Part shown: one piece after another, positions 44,721-53,839 of the stretch
Layout of the letters: every line of letters starts with the position of its first letter
Position numbering within the stretch: the stretch's first letter is position 1
Notes under the pieces: generated by a model
What the model was told of the DNA's origin: nothing
Databases searched by the model: none
The model's input: only the letters and a program-made list of their open reading frames with translations
Program-made: the position numbers and the translations under genes
From: Agapetus fuscipes
Lineage: Eukaryota; Arthropoda; Insecta; Trichoptera; Glossosomatidae
Reading direction: 5' to 3'
Assembly (NCBI GenBank): GCA_951799405.1
Contig: OX637346.1
Span: forward strand, 11,369,215 to 11,433,214
DNA length: 64,000 nucleotides

Positions 44721-44952
44721 GGAAGTGGTAATTGATGTTGGTTTTGAATAAACCCGAATTAAGAAATGGATCAACCCAATTAGCTGACATCGTTTTTTTT
44801 ATGAATGCTTCAAGCGTCTCCTCGTGTTCATCTCAAAATTGGGCATAACTATGCATATATGTATGTAGAATTTCTAACGATTGATTTTTATTTCTAATTT
44901 GATTATTTAAAAATACGTACTTATCTTGTAAAGAAAATAAAATAGTTTCTTA

Positions 44953-44990
44953 TACCTGAAGATAGTCCAAGGACCAAAAACGCTTGTTAT
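44953..44990 (+). ncRNA. Hammerhead-like motif 3 (degenerate)
   Basis: CTGAAGA (44956-44962), TA, GTCC-AA-GGAC, CAAA where GAAA is expected, then AACGC. One core change and two extra nucleotides. It probably shares ancestry with the other motifs and is not an active ribozyme. Confidence 0.35.
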
Positions 44991-45581
44991 TTGTGATATT
45001 TACATTAATATTGAAAATAATACAGTGTTTCGATAAGAAAAAAAAATAGTTCACAGTGTGAACACAAAAACTATATTTTTTTTAAATAAACAAGTTCATT
45101 TTACCTTACGCGCTGGAATTTTGACAGGTATATTTCATATTTTAAGGCTTCGGACTTCATACCTTAAACGGTTTTATTATAATCCTGGTTTAACGCGCAC
45201 CGAGAAGGTTTAACCTAACCCATATAAGTTTTCATAGTCGAACAAATTTTTAATGATTGGATTATGTGTGACGCAAGAACATCTGCTGCGGTACAAGCAG
45301 GTACGTGCAGGCATATATACTTAGGGACTGTATTTATAAACAAAATTTATGCATTTTTTATGTTGGCGTAAAAAGCCGAATTGATTTTATGATAATTGGA
45401 TTTCGTTTCCAAATGCTCTCTCACATCCCAGAGCTTATAAAATATACTTCAAAGAAATAAATTATTTGAATGCAATATATTTCAAAGATGATGTTCTTGA
45501 AAAAATGAATGAAGAGTGTTGTAGAGTGAAAGCTATGATAAAGTAGAAAAAAAATGGAAACATTGGTGTAAATTGATAAAT
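44991..45581. other. Unassigned AT-rich sequence
   Basis: Nothing recognised. Confidence 0.4.
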
Positions 45582-45655
45582 GATTATAATGATGATGATG
45601 ATTTCTTTATCAGCGCCGTTTCGTAACTCAATGTCACTCCAAGGGCGCTTAATGA
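45582..45655 (-). mobile_element. LINE-B 3' end relic with GAT tail
   Basis: GATGATGATGATTTCTTTATC, AGCGCCGTTTCGTAAC, CACTCCAAGGGCGCTTAATG. On the minus strand this reads GCGCCCTTGGAGTGAC, as around the LINE-B stop at 15200-15209. Confidence 0.75.
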
Positions 45656-45774
45656 CGTAAGAAAAACAAAGAAAATTGATGCGGTGTGCCGAGGAAAAAT
45701 GTTATTTTTGTAGGAAAGCACAGTAAGTTGTATCGTGCCTATACAGGAAATATAGGAAATCATGTAATAAAATT

Positions 45775-45843
45775 ATGAACCCTAGGATTTTAACTTAGGC
45801 CTTCTGGTGATTACTCAAAAACTCTACCAACTAAGCTAACATG
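45775..45843 (-). other. tRNA-like relic
   Basis: Minus strand: GTTAGCTTAGTTGGTAGAG (box A-like) and AAGTTAAAATCCTAGGG (a decayed T arm). Box B is lost, so a functional tRNA is unlikely. Confidence 0.5.
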
Positions 45844-45849
45844 ACTTGA

Positions 45850-47200
45850 ACAGAGATTTTATTTACAATTTACTTAATTTATAATGGTTTCATTGAGCGG
45901 AGTTTGTGATAGCAGATGGAACGTGTTTTGTGGTATCCGTTTGTTGGACTCACGGAATCCTTTTAATGTGTCAAAATTGCTGTGATAACCATAAAAGAAT
46001 AAGAGTGAGCTTTAGCGTTATCACCGCTCAGTGCCCGAGGTACACGGCGCTATAAATCCTCCTGATTATAGATATGAGCATCCATCAGCCGGCTCGGCTG
46101 GCCTGGAGAGTGGAAGATATGCTTAATTGCTGTATCAGACTCCGCCAGGTCCCCGCGGCTGTGCTGCTATGGCTGAGGTTTATCACGGAGCCACGGAGCT
46201 GCGTCAGTGCCAAACATTCTGAGCTTACCCAAATAAATACAAAATAATCATGCCCAGAAACCAAATGTAGAACGGATACTGTTATAAGTCCACTAATGAC
46301 GCGCTAACGAGCTTCATTCAAGATTTTTATTGTACTTACGACATACACATATTATACGATTATGGTACTTGATACATATTTTTGGCGAAGACCAATATTT
46401 TCTCACAATGATGTTATGTATTGTTTAAGGATTATCCATAGCTAAATCTGAAACGATTATTTTTTTTTTATTCACAGTTATTGTGACTGATTATAAAATG
46501 ATACTATCTTACCTTGAAGCCATTGGTGTTTTTATTCTTTTGGTCAGAATACCGACTTATGCGTGAATCTTCCTTTCCCTGGAATTTTCTTTTTGACGAT
46601 TTATTTTAAATACGATCCTGAGATCTGTAATGATTAAACTTTTGAAGTGCGCAATGAGCTCTTGCAGCTTGTTAGCGCGTGATATTTATGAAAACGAAGC
46701 AGCGCCATTATTTGAAAAGTATTAAATCGTAAGGGTGGGGTGAATGCTCATTACCAGAGAGCCAACTCAAACAGCTCGAGCGATAACTCTAGCTCAGTCA
46801 GGCAGCGAATTTGTCGGGAATACAGAATACATGTTTAATCACTTGCGAGCTTGCATTCGAGATTGAATCATTAAGTAAATGAAGAAACGGAATAAAGTCC
46901 GAGGGCTCCTCGGGTTTAGTGGTCGCTGGTCCGGCCCCCTGCAGTTCGGCCTGATGCTCTCCCTGCAGATATTCCTCCGCATTGCGTATCGATGCAAATA
47001 CTCGCAGCAGCATTCCGCGCCCATACTGCTGTGCGTATAAATAACGCTCGCTTTGTCCGCAAACGATAGCCGAACGTCCTCGTATACAACTTTTATGCGG
47101 GCAGGGATAAAACAAATATTTTTATGCAGCTTTCATAAAATCTGTCTCTCGCGAAGCGAATGGTCATAATAAGTTCAGTATGAGCCCGGACGGCGTCGCT
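45850..47200. other. Unassigned, with two GC-rich islands
   Basis: 46075-46215 (GGCTCGGCTGGCCTGGAG, CCCGCGGCTGTGCTGC) and 46890-47110 are GC-rich and not seen elsewhere in the window. The 105-codon minus-strand frame at 46798-47115 covers the second but has no domain I recognise. Candidate conserved non-coding DNA or an unrecognised exon. Confidence 0.4.
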
Positions 47201-47202
47201 GC

Positions 47203-47358
47203 TCTGTACGTCAAGTATAAAATTTCACGCTCAAACTTAAACATAGCGTTAAACCAAAAACGTATGGAAACTAATACACTCATTAGAGATGCTGTTTACT
47301 TTCCGTTAAATTTTTGGTTGAGCTTTCACGTAATATTGGAGACTTACTTGGAGTATTG
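47203..47358. mobile_element. FB-150 fold-back MITE copy 14
   Basis: GTCAAGTATAAAATTTCACGC, AAACATAGCGTTAAACC, AAACTAATACACTCATTAG, AGATGCTGTTTACTTTCCG, ACTTGGAGTA. The 72-codon frame at 47180-47398 runs through it. Confidence 0.75.
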
Positions 47359-47364
47359 CGGTTT

Positions 47365-48240
47365 CCTACGTTATATTCCGTGCGTCCTCCAAACATAACA
47401 CCCGAATAATAATATGCAGCGCCAAGAAGTTATTATCTGAAACCACGAAATGTACTTACAGGACTTTTGACTTATCAGTGAAGCGCTGAACGATGTAAAT
47501 CATTGTAAACGATTTGAAACCTCAGAACACACTCGTAAATATAACAGTTTTTAGTTGTTGCCAATAACTGAAATATTATTTTCATTTAATTTTTAATACT
47601 CGTATTAATACAGCAAATGTTCACTTATCTTCACTTACCTAAATATAAGTACTTAAAAAAACAAATAAAATTTTGTCCTAGGTACGATAATTTGAAATAT
47701 AATATGACTTTTGAATACTTAAATCAAAATTGAGTAGCCTTTTTTTTCTTTTCAGTATAAAGTGACAGTTTTTTCAGGAAACGTATTTAATCATTTATTC
47801 AATACAAAATGTCAGATTTTAAAGAAAACTTAAAGCTTATCTTTTATAGGCCATAATATCAAGACGTTAATCCACGTATAAGGACCATTTTTAATGCCCA
47901 CTTCATTTTAGGACCTCCAGTTGGCCGGCTCCTTCCCACATATCTATAAATTATCCATTTACAAATCGTATAATAAAATAGTGAAGCTGTACCCTGCTAT
48001 TCACCAGCCCTCTGCCAGCTCACCCTTATACCTGCCCCGCCAAACATGAGAACACATTCTTAACGTTTGTCTTCGTAAACGTTGACCTGCATAAGTATGT
48101 AATATATTTACAATGTTAATTTCTCATTTTACACATGGATAAACTTTTAAGACTTCAGGACAATTTTAGATTTTTTATTCATGTTTTCTTTGTAATAAAA
48201 TAATTGACCATGTGCGTATTTAATAAATATAAATATAGGG
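47365..48240. other. Unassigned AT-rich sequence
   Basis: Nothing recognised. Confidence 0.4.
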
Positions 48241-48241
48241 A

Positions 48242-48505
48242 TGATTTATTTTTATCACACCTCAAGAGTCCTCCGTTATCTTGGTCGTCGCTATAGAATG
48301 TGCCAATTGCAAAAACAAGACGCGGTTGCTGAAAGGCTGGATGGACTTTTGGTGACGGGTCTTCTGTAAAGGCATATGCAATTTTCAACCTAGCGAAGAG
48401 CATAATTTTATAATTAACTGATGATTTTGTTGTGTTCTGCTGGGAACCGAATCCACGACCTTCCAACTACTAGTCCGTAGAGTTCAATACTCAGGTCATT
48501 ATCAA
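48242..48505 (-). mobile_element. SINE-A, near full length, diverged
   Basis: Minus strand: CTACGGACTAGTAGTTGGAAG, GTCGTGGATTCGGTTCCCAGC (box B decayed), CTCTTCGCTAGGTTG, GTCCATCCAGCCTTTC, then a damaged tail. Older than the copies at 39710 and 60613. Confidence 0.8.
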
Positions 48506-48509
48506 GAGT

Positions 48510-49040
48510 AAGAAAGTGCTCGAGATATCAAATATTATTGTGAAAATTAAACTACGTTTAAGAAAAAAAAAATTTTATTTTACGTTGAGGGAGCGTTATT
48601 GAAAGTATTTACGAGTTTCAGTTAGGTTATCATTTAAAAAAAACATTTACTAAAAATATTATCATTAAATTATAGAGTTCTTCAAATATTTACATAATCA
48701 TTGCATATAGTTTATGTTTTTCTGTTCCTGAATAATCAATTTGTTAAAACACGAACAATAAAAGCTATCAAATGTTATTTTTACAACAATAATCATTGAG
48801 CACATCGCACACCACACACCCCCCTGCACCGCGCGCCGCCTGCCTCCCCGTGTCGTAATAAACCACCTTTATTGAGAATAAATCTCCGGCGTCGCGTTTT
48901 CTATAATTCATTAAATCTTATTGTCCTCGTTATCTTGAAAAAGCCGCTGTCCTAGTTGTAAATTGTTTTGGTTTTAAAATCAGATGTGAATGAATGTGAG
49001 TGTATTCACTCGAACGCTTACGAAAGTTCAAGATCGTTAC
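48510..49040. other. Unassigned sequence
   Basis: AT-rich apart from a C-rich patch near 48800-48850 (CACCGCGCGCCGCC). No gene recognised. Confidence 0.4.
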
Positions 49041-49041
49041 C

Positions 49042-49208
49042 AGTGCCCCGCGTACAAAACCTTGCGTTCAATCTCAACCATATTGTTCTACCAAAAATGG
49101 ATTGAAATTTAAACTCCCACTAGATTCGCGGTTTTGGTTTCTGTTAATTTTTTTTTGGTAAAGGCTATGGTTGAGTTTACTTGTATTATTTTACACTTGT
49201 GGTACAGC
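49042..49208. mobile_element. FB-150 fold-back MITE copy 15
   Basis: CCAGTGCCCCGCGTACAAAAC, TCTCAACCATATTGTTCTACC, GGTAAAGGCTATGGTTGAG, TTTTACACTTGTGGTAC. Both outer ends are readable. Confidence 0.8.
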
Positions 49209-49345
49209 AACTGAAGTACAAAACTCGTTAAAACACAACCACAGCATTTTATCAAAAACTATGGTAACTAAAACGCTCACTCAAAGCGCTATTACAGAAT
49301 ACATGTAACTTTTGTTTGAGTGTAATCGTAAAGCTCTATACCTGA
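49203..49345. mobile_element. FB-150 fold-back MITE copy 16
   Basis: AAGTACAAAACTCG, CACAACCACAGCATTTTATC, AACTAAAACGCTCACTCAAAG, CGCTATTACAGAATACATG, AAAGCTCTATACCTG. Abuts copy 15. Confidence 0.7.
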
Positions 49346-49349
49346 CGAG

Positions 49350-50770
49350 CTTTAGTGAAGCCTTTGCCTCTAACGTGAACGTACGTTCTAACATACCAAA
49401 GCTCGACCCAAAATGAAACATAAAAATATAATCTATGTTGAAAATGAGCTACGGGTAGAGTTCACGCGAACGGTAGATGCTCAACTCATGTTCAATTTAA
49501 TTATATTGTTTACAATTTAATAATAGAAACATTTTATTTTCACATTCGCTCATGCATTTATACCGCTTGCTTTACCATGTTACCAGAAGATCACTCGTAA
49601 AATGTAATTATGCAAGAATAAATTATTGCTTCTTAGTAGTAAATATGAATAATACTTGTGTGAACTACAGTTAAATGTTAAAGAATGCATAATAGTAGCC
49701 ACTACTTTTTTCACATTAGGTGAAATACATCAGTTACACTTTTCACTAATTTACATGCGATGATGTTTCCTTTATATTTTTAGACTTCTTTATATTTTCT
49801 TTTTAGTTTTCTTTATATTTAACGTGAGATTGATCAAATAAACGAGAATACAAATATTTGTAATCTGCAAAGTGAGAAAAAGAAAACAGCATGCATATAG
49901 CGATGAATCGAGGAGATGAAAGAAGTGTACAACGATAGAACAAAGTCGATGCGCATCTGCGAAGGCACTGGTCAACCCCAGCAATATAGCGGCTTCTAGT
50001 GATTCATAATTATACCTGAAAATTGAGCCATAGTAAAGACATGTTTTTGTAACATTTTTTACTATAGCAGTAGAGGCTCTTTTTGCCCTGCGCCTCGCAT
50101 AGCGCATCAGATACATCTGTATCAATAGTTAGGGACATGAAATGTGATATATTGCCGATGTGGGTAGAATGTGGGTACTGCTTGGGAATAAATACTCCGA
50201 AGGTTCACCATTATTAAAATAAAACTATGACAGGACGTGGAATTAAAAATATTTCACCACTTTTTCTTTCGTTTTTAGGGCCAACAAATACCAGCAACTT
50301 ACGACTAGACACTGTAAGAAGTAATAATGTAATATTCCGTATAAATTACTTTCAGCATTTCTTTTTTTAACATTTTACTTATATTTGTAATAATAGGTTG
50401 TTGAACTAGAACTAGTGAAAAAAGGTTATTGAAAGATTGTCCATATGAGTCACAATCCTCAGCAATCCGCAACAAAATTAAGAAGGCTATTGAAATAAAG
50501 GTAGACGTATAAAACACAATTAGTATTTGTTTACCTCATAAAAGTTCTCACTATCAGTTTTCGAGAAATTTAAAATATGATAAACCTACACGGAGACAAA
50601 TACGTCCATCACAAAGAATAAAGTATACTTTGAAAGGCAGTTTAAGTTAATAAGGGGTGTTCAAAAATGATATATTATATTCTATTACAACAATCAGCCA
50701 TCAATAATAACAATAGGCCAAGACGGAAACAAACAATTTATAATTTGGTCGTCTGGTAATCGTAGCAGGC
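49350..50770. other. Unassigned AT-rich sequence
   Basis: The 111-codon minus-strand frame at 49790-50125 has no domain I recognise. Nothing else is seen. Confidence 0.4.
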
Positions 50771-50772
50771 GA

Positions 50773-50791
50773 GGGCGGGGGCGGGGGCGGG
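50773..50791 (+). other. Compact G-quadruplex motif
   Basis: GGG-C-GGGGG-C-GGGGG-C-GGG: four G runs separated by single C loops. It lies about 15 bp from FB-150 copy 17. Confidence 0.7.
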
Positions 50792-50806
50792 AGTCTTGGT
50801 GAGATC

Positions 50807-50937
50807 CAGCACCCCAAGTATTAAACCTGACACACTCAACATAACGCGGACCAAAATGCGTTAAAACTCAAACACTCGCTAGACCTGCTGGTTTATTTGT
50901 TAGGAAAACGTCACAGATGAGTTCAACGTAAATAGTG
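50807..50937. mobile_element. FB-150 fold-back MITE copy 17
   Basis: CAGCACCCCAAGTATTAAAC, CTCAACATAACGCGGACC, AAACTCAAACACTCGCTAG, TTAGGAAAACGTCAC, GATGAGTTCAACG. Right end decayed. Confidence 0.7.
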
Positions 50938-50939
50938 GA

Positions 50940-51485
50940 CACACATACTCAGAGACGTCCATTCCCGACGATTTGTCATATAGGTATTGTTTTATTTTTT
51001 GTTTTACTTACAATGGCAGATAACATCAGAGAGCAGCTTGCTTGCCCGGTCGTGCACCGCGCCGCAGAGTCTCTAATATGGAGCCTGAACCCGCTCAGTC
51101 AAGGCTCAAGGGCCGTATTGTTCACGGACCTCCGCGCTATCTTGTAAATCTTCACTCAAATTCGTGATCTCCAGCGATCTCTTTTGTTCCGGGAGTCCTC
51201 TAGAGTCTAGCGCGGCCGGGACGGACGTATTGTTCCAGCGTGAAGGATGAGTCCTGCCGGTGAGCTCTTTATCGATGGAATAAAAAGGTCGAGCGTGGGC
51301 TTGCTGGTGGGACGCCCGGCCCTGTTGCTATGTGCCCCGAGCCGCTTGTAATGTAAATACACGCATTTGTCTAGTTTAACATCCTCATATTAACTTGCAG
51401 GGCCGCTCACCTTCCACGTACAATAATTAAATAAAGTAAAATAATTTTACAAGTTAAAAAGACTTATACTCTTGCGAGTTGCTTT
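50940..51485. other. GC-rich unassigned region
   Basis: 51030-51340 is markedly GC-richer than its surroundings (GTGCACCGCGCCGCAGAG, TCTAGCGCGGCCGGGACGG, CGCCCGGCCCTG). One 70-codon frame (50935-51147) has no recognised domain. Possible conserved regulatory DNA. Confidence 0.4.
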
Positions 51486-51488
51486 CCT

Positions 51489-52163
51489 ATGTTGTTTATT
51501 TTTTGCTGGACCTTTAAAGTTTTCTTTGAGGTTCCTCCATATTTTCTCTTAACTCAATCTCTTCAGACAACTCATCTCATATCCCCTGAGGTTCTTCTAT
51601 CTTTCCTCTTAACTCCATCTCATAAAACAACTCTCATCTCACCTGAGGTTCCTCCATTTCTCCTCCTAGCTTCATCTCTTCAGCGAACTCTGATCTCCCC
51701 TAAGGTTCCTCCATTTCTCCTCCTAGCTTCATCTCTTCAGCGAACTCTGATCTCCCCTAAGGTTCCTCCATTTCTCCTCCTAGCTTCATCTCTTCAGCGA
51801 ACTCTGATCTCCCCTAAGGTTCCTCCATTTCTCCTCCTAGCTTCATCTCTTCAGCGAACTCTGATCTCCCCTGAGGTTCCTCCATTTCTCCTCCTAGCTT
51901 CATCTCTTCAGCGAACTCTGATCTCCCCTAAGGTTCCTCCATTTCTCCTCCTAGCTTCATCTCTTCAGCGAACTCTGATCTCCCCTAAGGTTCCTCCATT
52001 TCTCCTCCTAGCTTCATCTCTTCAGCGAACTCTGATCTCCCCTAAGGTTCCTCCATTTCTCCTCCTAGCTTCATCTCTTCAGCGAACTCTGATCTCCCCT
52101 GAGGTTCCTCAATCTCTCTTTTTAACTCTCCTGGAGCGAAAGTTTTGCCCATGTGTGCGATAG
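51489..52163 (+). repeat. 57-bp tandem repeat array with a 224-codon frame
   Basis: Eight near-identical 57-bp units start at 51651, 51708, 51765, 51822, 51879, 51936, 51993 and 52050. Older, diverged units flank them (51520-51650 and 52107-52160). Because 57 is divisible by three the array stays open, giving a protein of repeated 19-residue units (ISPKVPPFLLLASSLQRTL) after a hydrophobic start (MLFIFCWTFKVFF). The E or K in the unit alternates as E KKK E KKK E, so two 228-bp blocks of four units are repeated. The minus strand also stays open within units, reading hydrophilic EEPQGRSEFAEEMKLGGEM, but K-type units put a TAG there. I recognise no protein family. It is most likely a minisatellite that happens to be open, and a secreted or membrane repeat protein is a weaker possibility. 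Confidence 0.8.
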
Positions 52164-52169
52164 ATTTTT

Positions 52170-53765
52170 TCAGCATAATGATGGTGTGATGAAACGGTTG
52201 TTGGAAAGAGCTTTTCTTAGTTTTCTTCTTCAATGAAGATAGTATGTTATCATGATGTTGTGTAGCTTAGATAAGATCGTGAAAATAAATTATTTTTCGT
52301 CTTGCCAGATTCCTAAATAAGGTTCCCAAGCAAAAATATAAATTTGCCTGTTGCCCCTCTAGTAGTTCTTGTGTTATAAGGTTGTAATTTATGTACGTTT
52401 TTGTATATACCTGATTATCATTTTTATAACTAAGATGACAACTATTGTATTAATATGTCCATATTTTTTCTGCACAGACTTACAAAAATCAATGCCATCT
52501 AGAATTATTTTTTTCAATGATCATAGAATTAAAAGGTATCTAAGGTATTTGACCCTTTTCTTAGAGTTGAGTGTGAATAGTGCAAATGTCGTATAATGTG
52601 CACAAGACGAATAATAAATGCATTCTTTGAGCCAGAGCCATTTCCCTCGTCTTGTACGTGACGCCGGAATGCATTGTGAGGCTGAGCCATCTCTCCCTGA
52701 GCGGCCGTCCCTGAGCGCGGGGATTGATAACAGTTATTAGGACGACACACCTCGGTGACGCGCAATACGAGCGGATATTTGACGAGAAATTGCGACCAGG
52801 CAAAATGGTCACAATGAATGGATGCAATTATCGAAGGCGACAATTTGTTGCGCAAACCTCGCCTGAGAAACCAACGCTGATAAACTCCAAATGACACATT
52901 TGCACAATGCACTATGTATTACAATTCTCATAACAAAGCTATCATCAGGCATTTAAATGGAACACGATGTTGGCACTTTTTTCTGCGATCCGAACAAAAA
53001 AAATGAGATATATTATTAAATTGAAATTATAAAGCTACAAAACTTTATCATGTAAATTTTCATCAGACAAAATGTTAAGGCGGTGATGGATTGCGTTTAA
53101 CGTCATAGTGATTACATCAAATTATGTATTGTTGTATTTTATTTTTTATCAAACTTGTGCACCATTATTTTGGATATTCCTTGCATTATTTTAAGCTGTT
53201 TTCGTGGATTCTTTTTGATATCCTTAAGGCTTAAACAATTGCGGCGATGCACCGCAATCACCCAGGCTATGCGTGGTGCGCACGTAATAGCGCGAGTTCC
53301 TGCCTAACTAGAATAAGTGCGAGCTGAGCATGCGAAGTCTGACGGCAAGGCTGAGAGGGAGCAATGTGTCTGATGGTAATGTATTCAAATGGCCGGGAAC
53401 GGAGCATAGTTCACAGGGGACTGTCGACCAGTGCGCAGTGCCCAGTGCCCGGGCACGCAGGATGAGACAGGTATGGCAGCAGGGTGTAGGAGCTGGTGGT
53501 AACGCTGTACCGCGCGCCGCGGGCGAGTGTCCGGTGGTACGCCCCTCCAATGCCGGCCACTTGATTAATACTTTTGGAATATTTTATTATTTTTTTTAGT
53601 CTCGATTCAAAACTTGAAAAAAAGGAGTCGCCTCAGCCGCTTTTCATAATATTCCTTTTGTTTGCGCATATACAATTTACAATGCTTAATACGGTAATAT
53701 ATTGTGTGCGGTGCGCAATTTATAGATGCCACTTGCGTCGGGTGTTTTCGCAAGACTGGCAAGGT
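52170..53765. other. Unassigned, with two GC-richer islands
   Basis: 52630-52880 (TGAGCGGCCGTCCCTGAGC, GGTGACGCGCAATACGAGCGG) and 53260-53560 (GTGCCCGGGCACGC, ACCGCGCGCCGCGGGCG) stand out. Frames of 80-127 codons cover them on both strands without a recognisable domain. Confidence 0.4.
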
Positions 53766-53833
53766 ACCGAGGTAAGTAGGGAGGCAAGTACTGAAGCAAG
53801 TAGAGAGGCAAGTATCGAGGCAAGTAGGGAAGC
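53766..53833 (+). repeat. 12-bp GAGGCAAGTAGG array
   Basis: Five to six 12-bp units (GAGGTAAGTAGG, GAGGCAAGTACT, GAAGCAAGTAGA, GAGGCAAGTATC, GAGGCAAGTAGG). In frame they encode a four-residue period (REAS/TEAS). Several units match the 5' splice-site pattern AG followed by GTAAGT or GCAAGT. Confidence 0.75.
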
Positions 53834-53839
53834 CTGCGC

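Noticed and set aside
45775..45843. Functional tRNA gene
   Set aside because: The T arm reads GTTAAAATC instead of GTTCGAATC and the acceptor stem does not pair.
51651..52106. CRISPR-like array
   Set aside because: The units are contiguous 57-bp repeats with no unique spacers.
51489..52163. 224-codon ORF as a real protein gene
   Set aside because: The frame stays open because the tandem unit is 57 bp, a multiple of three. There is no family match, no splice or promoter evidence, and the other strand is nearly open too.
52529..52912. 127-codon minus-strand ORF in a GC-richer island
   Set aside because: No recognisable domain. An overlapping 88-codon frame on the same strand is equally open, suggesting low stop density and not coding.
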